Position numbers and translations under genes: made by a program. Shown piece by piece: positions 13,801-26,018 of a DNA stretch of 64,000 nt (positions are counted from its first letter, which is position 1; every line of letters begins with the position of its first letter). This stretch comes from Antedon mediterranea (Eukaryota; Echinodermata; Crinoidea; Comatulida; Antedonidae), in contig NC_092676.1 of NCBI RefSeq assembly GCF_964355755.1, positions 9,654,288-9,718,287 on the forward strand, written 5' to 3'. The notes under the pieces were generated by a model. It saw only the letters and a list, made by a program, of their open reading frames with translations, ran no database searches and had not been told where the DNA came from.

Positions 13801-16800
13801 AATGCCCGGGGAGTTTAATCGGATACACATGGCAAGTTACTTCTAGCATTCCGAAAAGAACTGTTGAACTTGACGTTTCTATCAAAATGTTCTTGGGGAC
13901 AGCAATAACTAGTACTTGAAATTGAAACAATTTAAAGTATCAGTTATTGCATAACATTACTGTCTAAGGATAAGTAATGTAGAGATATGTTTTTTGTTTG
14001 AAACATTAGTAATAGTATTTCTGTTCATCTTTTAACCACATTTTCTATTACAATGAATGTAAATATGTATATTTCGAACAATTTGATACCAAATTTAAGT
14101 TTCTACGACCAGTACTTACAGAGATATGAAGATGCCATGATATGTGGGTCAAAGGTCAGAAATGGCATTTCTGATAATTTTTGACTAAAATGTCCCATTA
14201 GATTGAATATGAAAGCATGCCTTCTGAACATTTTGAGACTAAAATTGACTTGCTGCGACGAGTGGTTGCCGAGATACAAGTATCTATTTTTATTTGTTCA
14301 TATAACCTTTGACCTTGACCCTTTGACCTTTTGTAACATTTTTAAAAATGTGCTACAAATAATAAATATTTATTTCAAACAATTTAAGACCAAATTTAAG
14401 TGTCTACGATCAGTAGTTACGGAGATACATACATGCCCTGAGGTGTGGGTCAAAGGTCAGAAATGGCATTTCCGGTCATTTTTGACTAAAATGTCGCATT
14501 AGACTGAATATAAATGTATACCTTCTGATCAATTTGAGACCAAAATTACTTCGCTGTGACCAGTGGTTGTTGAGATTTAAGGACATATTGGTGTTTGGTC
14601 CTATGACCTTTCACCCTGACCTTTTGACCTTTCGCCACATTTTCAAAATGTGTAACCAAGCCAAAAATGATTGTTTGACCACCCTAAACCAATTTCTGAA
14701 GTCAAATTCTCTGGACCTCAAAGTGCATACGAAAGTTGATCTAGCTACTAGAGTATATGTCTTTGTCAGCTATCAAGCTTGCCAAATTCTCTTTCAACTG
14801 CTCTACAGAAAATTGCTTCCCTTTTGACGAAAAACAGAAAAGTGCAGCGTTTGCCTTCTGATTCAAAATTCTTTTTCTCACATTCAGCTGGCCTTTAAAG
14901 CTATCACTTGCTTCTTCTTTGTTCCTAGATCTCCAAATTAGAATTCATACTGCAGCTGCATCAGGTCGTTTAGCAGGTTTTCGTTCAACAGCCTAAGTCT
15001 ATCTGCCTTTTCCACCATGCCTTTGCGTTTTTCATCTAGGTGGTTCTTCTTATCTTCTGCTAAGGCTTGTGTTCGTTCTGCATCTATTTGATTGCTTCGC
15101 AAACAAAGCATTCTGGCCTTTGAAAGTAATTCTTCCCGTTCCTTTTCTGATTTTGTTGAAAGCCATTCTGACGTCTTATTGCACTTATATACTATCTTAC
15201 TTTTAACTCAAACTGGCATTCAGGGCTTGCTTTATATAATGGTCCAGTAATCCAAATACTCTCACCACTAATATTGTTGCTTGTACAGGACTTTGCTTGT
15301 TCTTTTAACTCCTCGCTGGGATTGTGGTGAATACCGCCTGGAGAAGTTGGTCTTCCAACTGTCGTCTACAAACATCAACTATAACTTCTAAAAGTGTTCG
15401 TAGCAAAGCTTCAATTTGCTGATCATTTTCTTGTGGGCGCATTAAATCCATAAAAACATCATCTTTGATCATTGGAACATCTTCAAACAAGCTCTCCGCC
15501 TTCCCATTAACAAGTGAAGATGCATCTAACTTCCATGTTTTCATTTTTTGAACAGCTAGAGTAAAGGGTACATTTAAGTCAAGAATATTTTGGTCTTTTT
15601 CTATGAGTTTCATCCAAGGACCAGATACATACTTGCCAATAATACCGAGAGCTCGGCACCCAGTCTGGTATTGTGATGTCCTGCTGTTAACCAAGACGGA
15701 TTGCTGCAAGTCATTAGTAGGTGACCATACTTTTGTGAGAAATTCAACTAAATGTGGCAGCAACAGATGAACACCCCCAGCATTTCGGTACAAGATGTGG
15801 AAACGGTTTCCCATGATAGGCGATAGTATGTTGCTAAGGCTAAGCTTGAAACCTTTACTTCTTAGAAATACAGTCGACTCCGCCTAAGTCGAATCTAATG
15901 GGACCGGTATAAAAATTCGAGTTACGCGAACTTCGACTTACAGATTTTCCAAAAAAAATGCTAGGCCTAGGTTCACTCGCTAGCCGCGCTATGGCTAGGC
16001 CTAGTGGACCCTGCCCTGTCGCGATCGCGGCCCACCACGCGATGAGCCTTCTTGAATTGAGTTTGCTTAGCTAGCTAGCTAGCTAGCTAGGCCTAATAAA
16101 TGCTAATCCTCTTTATCGGCAATGATAAACTGGGATCAGGTGCCGTTTTCGGCCACCTCGACTTATATGGACTATACCATTATTATGATAGGGGTGTGGT
16201 GTATTATGTTTTATGTAGAGAAGGGTGTCTATTAATGGGAAGACAATACAATTGTTCTGTTATGTAACCTACAGTACAAACTACAAGGAACAACACAGAA
16301 CATCAAAAACTAGCATGTTAAAAAGGCATGTTATTATTAGGTAGGCCTACTGTGTTAGGGAATGCCAAGATTTTGTAACAATATTACTATGTTTTTATAT
16401 AAAACAAATTATATAGACAAATTTAATGAAGAACCATCTACTAACTGGATAAAGCCATTTAGGAAAAATAATAAACAAGTTGATCATAACGAGTGGTTTT
16501 CAAAGGCCCAAAGCAAAACAAAATTCCATGCAAAACAACGTTAACGGAATATACTATGTATAAAGGAACCAAACCTTGAACAATATTTGTTAGATAAAAC
16601 TAATTTTAAGAGTATCCATTTAAAATTTAAAGCAAGATCAAACTCTCTAGATCTTGAGGGTCGTAGAAAATCATGGTCAAATCATAACACAGGATTATGT
16701 AAGATGTGTACAGTACAAACGAAAAAGAAACAGTAAACCATTTTTTATTTAAATGTCCTTCATTAAACTCTGTTAGACAATAATTAAGTATGTACCGGGA

Positions 16801-19800
16801 TAATTTTAATCAGTGGACCTCAGTTAAAACACCACTTTATGCTAGACAATTTATTCACTGAAAATGAAACATTAGGAAAAATCTTTGATTTTTATTGTAA
16901 AACATATTTAATGAAAGCATGGGTTACTAGATCTACAATTTTATCAACATTACCTCTCTCAACTAATTGATTAATATAGTAAACAAGCTACAGACATCTC
17001 TATGAGGATGTATCTGTAAGTTTTATTTATTTCTTAGGCCTATCCTGTATTTTTGTTGTTCTGTTTTTATTTTTGTAGTTATATATATTGTACAATATAC
17101 GTATTATGTATTTTCATACAGATCTAATTAATTAGTTTACATTTTGTTTTGATGTTATAGTATTTAGAACTTTGTGGCTTATGTTATTTGTAATTTTGTC
17201 TGTAAATTGGATGCACCATTAACTGATAAATGTGTGACGCCGATATAAAGATTAAGATTTTTTTTTCTCTATTTTGCTATGGATATTATATTATGTCACC
17301 ATGATATTCCGAAATAAAAAGATAAATGAAATGAATGAATGAAAAGGTGATTCCTATGAATAAATAAATAAATAAAAACTATATAAGTAGGTATACTTAC
17401 TTATTATATATAAAAACTAAACTAAACACTACAGTATAATCAAAATTAAAGCATATTAAATACTAGGCCTATGTTATTCCTATCTAGATTTAAACACTTT
17501 AAATTTTAGTACAATCGGATTCGAAATTAGAAAATCTTAAATCGGAATTAAAACATCCTAAATACTACATTACAATCGGTTAAATTACCTAAACTCTATA
17601 ATGTTGTGAAATATGTAAAAGAATGTAGGCAAATGCATTCTAATCGGCCCAATCCTATCAGTAGATAAATCATATTTTTTATTTTCTTGAACTAAACATA
17701 AATAAAACGAAAGAAATAAGGATTGATTTTCGAAAACATAATTGGTCTGACAGTATACATTAATTAAAGTAAAGGAAGTAGAGATTGTTAACAATTATTG
17801 ATAAGTATCTGGCAGTAGTGTTTGACTAAAGCTAAATGGGTGGACATGTTGATCGTAGTTAAGAAGTTAAATACAAGGCTGTACTGCTTGAGCTAGGAAA
17901 CTCGGTTCTTTGGGGTAAAGCAGGATATTTGTATTATAGAATGTTTATGTTTTACTAATCAGTGATGTTCTATTTGGGCATATTGTATATTGGGCTAGGA
18001 ATATCAGTAAGGGAATGTAAGGGGGATAAAGACCGAATTGAGAAGGTGCTGGGTAGAGCGTGGAAAGTAATTGGTTTGTCTAGTATGCAAATGCTTGACT
18101 CCTTCTACAGCGAACAGCTTGCCGATGTATTCCATGCTATATTGGAAGACACCAATCATCCTCTTCATGGCGACATTATCAGCTCCGTTTTACATTCGCT
18201 ATTATAACGTTTTGATGCAAACGTTGTTCAATTAAAACATGTATTTCTACACAGAAACGTTTAAAAACGTGTTTAAAACATGTTAGAAAGACCAAACCTA
18301 AAAACATGCAATGTCAAACGCTGTGTTTTCTGGGAACAAAATGGTACAGATTCACTGACAAAATTATAATGTTTATTTGTTTTACTGATTACCTAATAAT
18401 CAGTATGTGATACATGTACTACTGTCATCTTTATTAAATGTACTACTGTGTTATCGTTAGGTAAATTATATTTTTTATTTGTAACTGGAATAAAAACTTT
18501 CTTTATATACTTTCTGTATCTATAAATCTGTAAAAATTATATAGAAATAAAGAGCCATAATATACTGCATTAACTTGAAAACTGAAATTAATTCTACAGC
18601 ATGCAGGGCGTAGTTGTTTTCCCTTTGTTGCTGACACAACAAGAAAAACAAAAGAACAAAAGGAGCAGTATTTTAACACATTAACACACTCAATTAATAA
18701 ATGGGACACCCCTATTTTCCCATCTTTTTATAATGGTATAGTCCATACAAGTCGAGGTGGCCGAAAACGGCACCTGATCCGATAAACTGTATTTTCTTTT
18801 ATTGTTTAAGCCCGAAACAATACAAAAACGTATAATAAATACATTTCGGTTTTTATTCGAAATCGGTATCCATTGTTTATTGCAATTCCTGTCTAGCACA
18901 AAATAGGTACCCACAAAACGCCGCTCAAGTTCTCAACTCGATCTGAAACAACTCATACACATACACTAGCGCGAGTTGTAGGACGCCACCTGTACTATAC
19001 AACCTGCTTGAGAGAACCGATATGGTCCCACATTATCCCCTCTGTTGTTTGTTTATCGAATTACGTACGTTTCATCGGCTTTTTTAGCGCGTTGTTGCCG
19101 CGTAATTTGTGACTTCGACTTATACGATATAAATCACTAAAGAATGTGAGTATTCGGACCGCAAAAAGACGTCGACTTAGACGAATTTCGACTTAGAAAA
19201 ATTCGACTTACAAATAAAAATTACACAGTAATGTATAGGAAAGAATTGGGACTTTCCTAAAAATTCGACTTTCGCGATTTTTCGACTTACGCGGAGTCGA
19301 CTGTATATCAACTTCAGCGGGCAAACCAACAGCATTGTTAAAACATAGCTTACAAACTGCAGTGATGAAACTTTGAGCACCACTCAAACTTCTTCGGCCA
19401 AATGACATGACCTTGTGTTCAGCAGGCAAATTTGTTTCCTCCCACAATAAAATGGATTTGTCACATGACTTAGCAAAAGTATCAAGCGGTTGCATTCCAC
19501 AGAAAAATTCATTAAGGTGTTGCTGGCTGGCCTTCTGATTTTGATTCTACAATCTCCCTGTTTACCACTTTATTTACTCCACACCGGTCAGTCATTGTGT
19601 TGGATATTGAGTCCAGAATGTGTTGTCTTGACGTTGATCCACCTAATGCCTGGCTTGCTGCGCCTATGTTGTCAAATGACTGAATATTAATACCTTGCAT
19701 GTTAGCAGCACCAGTTCCTGAGGGAAGTCGCGTTATGCCGGTTGTGTATGTGGTCTCCTTGTCCGCAATTTGAACCTCTAGGTAGTGTGTACGCTTCTTG

Positions 19801-22800
19801 TTGGTGCCATCATACTTTAATGTTGTATCAAGTGCTGTTTCCAAGACTTCGCTTACTTGAATACGAGATAGCTCTCTCATCTCTCTCTCAGCATACGCAA
19901 GCAAGTTACAGCATCAGGTAGAGGTCCTATCTTACAACCAGCAAGTTCTTCTACTGCACGCAATACAGGTGCAATATTCTTAACTGGAATCTCCTGTTCA
20001 AGACTGAAGTACACAGCATTCCTGACGGGCCAGTTAAAACTTAAAAGTCTGCCCATCTTTTTTTATTTCAATTAATGCTGATGGTGTTGCTGCAGCAATC
20101 TCTTCATTAGACATTAAGTTTTAAATTATTGTCTTGAAGACTTCTCACTTTCTTCTGTTCTACAGCAAGATATTCCTTTAGAATGTTTACTTTTGAGGTC
20201 ATGTTTTCAGCTTTATTGAATTCACTTGTTTTTCTGTTTTTTGGCAGATGACAGTTTTACTTTGAGATCCGTAATTTGTTGATCTGCAGGTTTTGGCTTT
20301 CTTCAATTTGTGTTCTTTCTTTAAATAGTCTGGTTCAGTCGTTTGCAACTGCCTATCCTCGTTACCACAACTTTTGGTTTCATTTCTGCTTCTTTCTTTA
20401 CTTCACTATTGAAGCTTGCAACAATTTAACTTCATTAGCTAATTTTTCATTTAATGAAAATTGTGCTTCACAATCTTTACAGGAAGAAAGTTGCAGTTCC
20501 TGGTATCGCCGCTTCACTCTCTTTTGGCTTGTACAGGTACTTGGGGATGCTAGTCAAGTCGCCCCATCGCAAAGTCGCCCCATACAAAGTCGCCCCTTAC
20601 ACAGTCGCCCCATCGCAAAGTCGCCCCAAAACAAAGTCGCCCCGACACAGTCGCCCCATCGCAAAGTCGCCCCATCTCAAAGTCGCCCCAACGCAAAGTC
20701 GCCCCATCACAAAGTCGCCCTATCGCAAAGTCGCCCAAAACGTAAAAAAATAGTTTACAAGTGCGTAAAATGTCGCAATGATACACAAAATAACACGGAA
20801 CGTGTAGGCATAAAAGGGGAAGCCCCGCCATGTAGTCTCAGGTCACACGATCGGCACGCACCCCCATCATCAGAGTGGAAACCCCTTACCAGCAGAGGGA
20901 AACCCCGTAATTACTCCGCCGTTGTCGCACTACAACGCACCATTCTGAAGATGGGGAAACCCCGCCGGAGTTTTACGATGATATCAGTCGCGTTCGAAAT
21001 CGGTCGCGTTTAATTTTGGTCGCGATAAAATGATGTTATACGATCTAGATTATTTTTACTTTGGTCGATGAATATTTATTGTTATTATTAGGCCTATATT
21101 AATAATTGATTTTTGTTTTTATTTTACAGGTCAGTATGATGGGAAAGATGTGTGCCTTAAAAAAATGACAATTTGTAAACATAGTTTAAGATTATAGTAT
21201 TATCCAGCATAATGTCATTTGACAGTACATAATTATTTAAATGTGAAATATTTTATAGGAAACGTAGACTTTCAAACAAGGGACTATTTTTTTAATGATT
21301 TTTAAAAAGCACATCACTCCATTAAAACCTGTAAAATAAAAATGTTATGTATATAATAGGATAAACATTGTAATGTAGGCCTATACGACATTTAGCGCGA
21401 CCAAAGTAACAAACGCAATCGATATCAAACGCAACAAGGCGGCGCTTCATAATCATACCGAAATAAAACCGTGTGTGATGGGGCGACTTTGCGATGGGGC
21501 GACTTTGCGATGGGGCGACTTTGCGTTGGGGCGACTTTGCGCTGGGGCGACTTTGTAATTGGGCGACTTTGCGATGGGGCGACTGTGCCTGGGCGACTTT
21601 GTTTTGGGGCGACTTTGCGATGGGGCGACTTTGTATTGGGCGACTTTGTATGGGGCGACTTTGCGATGGGGCGACTTGACTGGATCCCGTACTTGGTACA
21701 GGGAGAGCAAACTCTTCTGACATAAATGCCTCTAGTTTTGGTTTATTTTTTTTCTTCAACTTTTGCCGCAAACTATGAGCATTTGTAATCTTAGTTCTTA
21801 GAGTACTATCTTTAATATTGCTTGTTAATGTTATGCGCGATTTGAACGATTTGCGCAATTTGAAATTGCGCAAAAAAAATCCTTGCGCAATTTGAATTGA
21901 AACATGTGTTTCAAATTGCGCAAGCAACGTATTAAATTGCGCAAGTAATCTGCAAATTGCGCAAGGTTTTTCGACAGATTGTGAAATCATGCACACCCAT
22001 ATTTTTATAGTAATTTCTAAGAATGATTCAAACTTAAAGATAAATATCGCATTTCCTTATTTTAGTACTGCAAATATTGTTATAAGTTAGCATACCGTCG
22101 AAGAACCGACGAAGGGAAACGAAGCGGTGGTGTTCCACCAGGCGGGCGCGGCGCGGGCGGCCGTCTATACTACTCTAGCCTAGCTAGGGTCTGGACTACT
22201 GATACTGACTAGGTTACATGGCCTAGCTTAAACTAATATTAAAAACTTAAAAAGTGAGTTTTAAACATTATCTTCATTGAAATGGTCTTATTTATATAAT
22301 AAAATACTAAATTTTAAACTCCTCTGCCTAGGCCTAGCCTAGCCATGTATGGGAAAATTTACAGTTCGTTTTCAAATTGCGCAAAGGTGTCATATTGCGC
22401 AAGAACTATCTTGCGCAATTTACAAATTGTGCAGCGCAATTTAAAATTGCGCAAAGATTTTCTTGCGCAATTTGAAATTGCGCAAGTTGATTGCGCAATT
22501 TGAAATTGCGCAAAAAAATCCTTGCGCAATTTTAAATTGCGCAAGAATTCTTTGCGCAATTTCAAATTGCGCAAGGATTTTTTTTCGCAATTTCAAATTG
22601 CGCAAATCGTTCAAATCGCGCATAACATTAACACCATTTTGTTTGAGGATTTTCAGTAACCAAGTGATGTACCGTATATTTCGGTGTATAAGTCGCACCT
22701 GTGTATAAGACGCACCCCCAACTGAGAGTAAAATATCGGTATTTTTTATATCAAATCAAACAATGTTTTTTTAAATTGTAATCAATATTATTGTAATTAT

Positions 22801-24018
22801 ATATTTTGTTATATCTACAACGGCGTCCTTTATTTAGGTTTTTTCTTACCTAGGCTCGGCCGCGCCCAGCCTCAACAAGTTCTTTCTAACTTGTTATTCA
22901 TGAGTTTCGCCGCAACATCGAGTGCATGACCGTGTGTGTAACACGCACGTGTGTGGGCTAGCCTCGCTCGATCATTTCGAGAGGGCGCACGTTTTCACGG
23001 ACAATCGTATTCGATTAGTATCTATGTATCCGAGAAGTGTGTACGCTAGGTCCATGCTATAATCACCTGGAGAATATACTAGTCGAATACCGTACAACAT
23101 GTGGCCGCCAAGAAGGGCTTGCGCTGGGGGGTCGGCGATCGTGCGTATAACTATAAATAAATACTATTCCAATCGTAAACGTTTACAAATGAAATTTTAT
23201 CGGAGCGCCTAAAACAGCTCCATAATAAACAAATCTTTTCATCATATTTAGTATAACATCACGCTAAAATGCCTTGAAAACTAGGCAGAAGCAGGTTGCC
23301 GTTACGTTAGTACACTGTAGCTAGGCCTAGCCTACTCAGGCCTAGCAAACGAGGTGACGATAGCCTAGGCCTATGTACAATTTGTGTGGTGAGGCATTTA
23401 TGTTCGGTGTATAAGACGCACCCTTAATTTAGAGGTCAAATTTGCGTGTCAAAAGTGCGACTTATACACCGAAATATACGGTATGTAGCAATAGGCTGTT
23501 TCCGCTTAACCACCCAGTCTCTCATCTCAAGAACAGCTCCGTTAGTTACAGGTTTATTATGGTGGTGTGTTTGTGTTAACCTGAAACACCAGCAGAGGCC
23601 TAGCCTATCTACTGGACAGTTGGTCATCATAGCCCCTATAATAGAGATACAGTATAAAAAAAAAATGGCCTGGGCCTAGGGGCTAGGCTATATTAATAGG
23701 CTACTTATTAGGGCCTAGCCGGCCCTAGCTATATAAATTAGCCTACCCTAGGCCTACTACTACCTACTCTAGAGACTAGGCTAGGCCTACCTCCTAGAGG
23801 CTACCTAAGTTAAAGCCTAGCCTAGGCCTAGGCCTACTAACTATATATACTTAGGCCTAGCTAACTAAGAGGCCTAGCCTAGCTAGGCCTTTAGCCTAAA
23901 ATAGACGAGAAGAGACATAAGATTAAGAAGATTGGCGATGCATAACTAGTAAAGGCGTGTATTTACCTAAGTACTCTTCAGCAGATAGCACAAATCTGTC
24001 TGTGGAACGCAATGCCAT
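4671..24018 (-). CDS. CSTPP1: CSTPP1/C11orf49, tubulin polyglutamylase complex regulator (six exons)
   Basis: In vertebrates this protein sits at centriolar satellites and regulates the tubulin polyglutamylase complex. Coding exons on the minus strand are 24018-23967, 9549-9447, 8480-8359, 8059-7895, 7209-7008 and 4848-4671. They sum to 822 nt, 273 residues plus TAG, and every junction keeps phase with GT-AG borders. Residue stretches matching the family as I recall it include MALRSTDRFVLSAEEYL, VEDAVHQLL, GTHTLYREFEF, SHNRASFIHTFWKCY, MSFADFLFAFQIQFYY and RVSFYGFLMALAK. The human protein is about 330 residues; this copy ends soon after the FYGFLMAL block and lacks the long acidic tail. The first intron (about 14.4 kb) contains the transposon nest. 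The gene is head-to-head with POLR2L. The chain of exons is inferred from homology and phase, without transcript evidence. Confidence 0.93.
4849..7007. other. CSTPP1 intron 5
   Basis: AT-rich intron with no further exon found. It includes the dispersed-repeat fragment at 5895-5950 and T-rich open frames near 6312-6652 that look like chance hydrophobic ORFs. Confidence 0.6.
7008..7209 (-). CDS. CSTPP1: CSTPP1 coding exon 5
   Basis: 202 nt encode EFLIECSSVYQRLLN, a serine/proline/glutamine-rich linker (SESSSPKQQQRPAA) and ANMFLDALKHACQSVNY. The acceptor AAACTAG was chosen because it gives the EFL continuation of FYYxEFLDS seen in the family. The donor GTTGAG is weak. Confidence 0.88.
7895..8059 (-). 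CDS. CSTPP1: CSTPP1 coding exon 4
   Basis: TTTTTCCACAG acceptor, 165 nt, GTAAGC donor. It encodes LLNVREYHSLLCILCANFP and the most conserved block, ending MSFADFLFAFQIQFYYC. With exon 3 it makes an Asp codon across the junction, giving NGDLL as in the human protein. Confidence 0.94.
8359..8480 (-). CDS. CSTPP1: CSTPP1 coding exon 3
   Basis: 122 nt encode VQSGTHTLYREFEFIQKTS and then HNRASFIHTFWKCYKYIG, with a GTGAGT donor. The acceptor is taken at the second AG of CAGAG, because only that choice keeps the frame from exon 2 (a Tyr codon across the junction); the first AG would give a stop. Confidence 0.9.
8579..8960. mobile_element. Short MITE with aaggcccattt termini, CSTPP1 intron 2
   Basis: About 380 bp bounded by aaggcccattt at the left and aaatgggcctt at the right. 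Next to these, both ends also carry an imperfect gataacgatcgac / gtcgatcgat pair. The internal sequence is AT-rich without a gene. Confidence 0.6.
9371..9464. repeat. 47-bp tandem duplication over the exon 2 splice donor
   Basis: Two adjacent copies (9371-9417 and 9418-9464) start gtaatcttgcatacag and end gaagaactttg. Each contains ggacttactattcag, which on the minus strand is the exon end plus a GTAAGTCC donor. CSTPP1 therefore has two identical donors 47 nt apart. Confidence 0.92.
9447..9549 (-). CDS. CSTPP1: CSTPP1 coding exon 2
   Basis: A TTTCTTTCAG acceptor precedes 103 nt encoding KNQILVYVEDAVHQLLEL and on to SKFFTE, with a GTAAGT donor. The VEDAVHQLL block aligns with MEDAVCQLL of the human protein. 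A 47-bp tandem duplication copies the end of this exon and its donor. Confidence 0.9.
10230..10600 (+). mobile_element. Penelope-like retroelement 3' fragment
   Basis: The plus strand encodes RKIKESICIRKRPHNINRD followed by GGYDLPHTYDSLL. This resembles the conserved C terminus that follows the GIY-YIG endonuclease in Penelope-like elements. Downstream is the phrase gtcggcgaaacgtcacgaag, a sequence style seen in such 3' ends. The upstream reverse transcriptase is absent, so this is a 5'-truncated relic. Family assignment is from memory of the motif. Confidence 0.6.
11373..14755. mobile_element. Long inverted-repeat element, arms about 1.27 kb
   Basis: The left arm (11373 to about 12660) and right arm (about 13490 to 14755) are near-complementary along their length, with a spacer of about 830 bp. 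The ends are TACTCTAGTAGCTAG and its complement, flanked by the trinucleotide tat on both sides (11370-11372 and 14756-14758). The arms carry repeated phrases such as tttctgacctttgacccaca and an embedded copy of the accgtattta MITE family. Open frames in the arms are mirror images of each other and are not genes. It interrupts the relic ORF near its C terminus; removing it with one tat restores a continuous frame (ADKD to NLQIKN). Confidence 0.85.
12942..12980. repeat. Small perfect hairpin
   Basis: The stem gacaaaacttatacat pairs with atgtataagttttgtc around a 6-nt loop. It lies in the spacer of the long inverted-repeat element. Confidence 0.8.
16362..17250 (+). mobile_element. LINE reverse-transcriptase ORF 3' fragment (nested)
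   Basis: Interrupted plus-strand reading gives SNSLDLEGRRKSWSNHNTG, CKMC and, after a frame break, HFLFKCPSLNSVR. This pattern of Cys/His residues with FLxxCP is typical of the C-terminal end of LINE ORF2 proteins. Stops and shifts show it is dead. It sits inside the Tigger-like element. Confidence 0.55.
17962..18207 (+). mobile_element. Second LINE RT C-terminal fragment
   Basis: An 81-codon open frame contains KDRIEKVLGRAWKVIGL, SFYSEQLADVFHAILED and NHPLHG. This resembles the region just after the reverse transcriptase of LINEs (xxRAxKIIGxxLxxLxxxYxxR...D.xHPLH). It is a short truncated relic inside the Tigger-like element. Confidence 0.5.
20545..21688. mobile_element. Foldback element built from GGGGCGACTTTGCGAT repeats, 8-bp TSD
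   Basis: Both ends are tandem arrays of a 16-bp unit, ggggcgactttgcgat, in opposite orientation (about 20563-20745 and 21478-21680), so the arrays form the inverted repeat. The outer ends read ggatgctagtcaag and cttgactggatcc. GTACTTGG flanks both sides (20537-20544 and 21689-21696), an 8-bp duplication as in hAT-type insertions. The internal 730 bp has no recognised gene. Open frames reading KVAPSQSRP or MGRLCDGAT are translations of the repeat. Removal with one duplication restores the relic ORF (ALPVPSTCTSQKRVK). Confidence 0.88.
21829..22627. mobile_element. Foldback element of TTGCGCAATTTGAAATTGCGCAA palindromes, TTAA target
   Basis: The ends tgttatgcgcgatttgaac and the inverse, gttcaaatcgcgcataaca, are flanked by TTAA on both sides (21825-21828, 22628-22631), as in piggyBac-type insertions. 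Sub-terminal blocks (about 21845-21965 and 22372-22615) are arrays of the palindromic unit ttgcgcaa-tttgaaa-ttgcgcaa. No transposase was found. Open frames reading LRNLKLRK are repeat translations. Confidence 0.85.
22671..23482. mobile_element. MITE with accgtatatttcggtg termini
   Basis: It starts accgtatatttcggtgtata and ends with the inverse, tatacaccgaaatatacggt. Sub-terminally there is a repeated phrase gtataagacgcaccc. ATGT flanks both sides (22667-22670 and 23483-23486). At 812 bp with no ORF, it is non-autonomous. A partial relative lies at 63920-63970. Confidence 0.85.
23967..24018 (-). CDS. CSTPP1: CSTPP1 coding exon 1
   Basis: ATG at 24018 opens 17 codons (MALRSTDRFVLSAEEYL) plus one base, followed by a GTAAAT donor. 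The single leftover G joins the AC that opens exon 2 to make an Asp codon. The EEYL end matches the start of the vertebrate protein. Confidence 0.85.
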
Positions 24019-25985
<1,967 letters not shown>

Positions 25986-26012
25986 TGTTATCTATGCTGT
26001 TTGAAAAACTAT

Positions 26013-26018
26013 AATAAA
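26013..26018 (+). terminator. Candidate POLR2L polyadenylation signal
   Basis: AATAAA 28 nt after the stop codon. It is close to the stop, so a later signal could be used instead. Confidence 0.4.

Larger units (their letters stand above)
15871..19303. mobile_element. Pogo/Tigger-like DNA transposon with TA target
   Basis: The termini are CAGTCGACTCCGCCTAAG and the inverse, CTTACGCGGAGTCGACTG, flanked by TA on both sides. CAGT ends and a TA duplication are typical of the Tc1/mariner, pogo/Tigger group. Sub-terminal inverted sequence (16136-16198 against 18706-18780, containing gccgttttcggccacctcga) extends the symmetry. No transposase was recognised; the middle carries LINE fragments, so this is a non-autonomous copy loaded with a second element. 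Removing it with one TA restores the relic ORF (AEVDI to FLRSKGF). Confidence 0.85.
11100..23640 (-). pseudogene. Repetitive unknown-function ORF relic, split by five insertions
   Basis: Six minus-strand segments (about 23640-23483, 22670-22632, 21824-21697, 20544-19306, 15868-14759 and 11372-11100) read in order as one long ORF of roughly 950-1000 codons with several stops and shifts. Order of features: MRDWVVKRKQPIAT; a charged, coiled-coil-like stretch (SLRQKLKKK, LNEKLANEVKLLQ); NWPVRNAVYFSLEQEIPVKN; NTMTDRCGVN; MGNRFHILYRNAGGV; GCRALGIIGKYVSGPWM; a second coiled coil; and a C-terminal block with DHYYMDMDEI and DLKNGDLVVI. From memory, this matches a family of abundant uncharacterised ORFs in cnidarian, fish and invertebrate genomes whose C terminus looks Tudor-like. 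Stops include a TGA near 22640 and a TAG near 11215. Function is unknown; it is probably a mobile or multicopy gene, now dead. Confidence 0.7.
9550..23966. other. CSTPP1 intron 1, filled by nested transposable elements
   Basis: This 14.4-kb intron holds a Penelope-like 3' fragment, a repetitive-ORF relic and the five elements inserted into it; all are listed separately. No CSTPP1 exon was found inside, and exons 1 and 2 join in phase without one. Confidence 0.85.

Noticed and set aside
11214-14827. Mirror-image ORFs (MRPKLLRCDQWL...) at 11214-11594 and 14534-14827
   Set aside because: They are the two arms of one inverted repeat translated in the same sense; only the tail outside the arm belongs to the relic ORF.
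20276-21013. 245-codon open frame with QSRPIQSRPLHS-type repeats, and its opposite-strand partners at 20550-20831 and 21322-21996
   Set aside because: The frames are translations of the 16-bp GGGGCGACTTTGCGAT array in several frames and on both strands; they are repeat artefacts.
22359-22708. Open frames rich in LRNLKLRK on both strands
   Set aside because: They are produced by the palindromic TTGCGCAA unit, which reads nearly the same on both strands.
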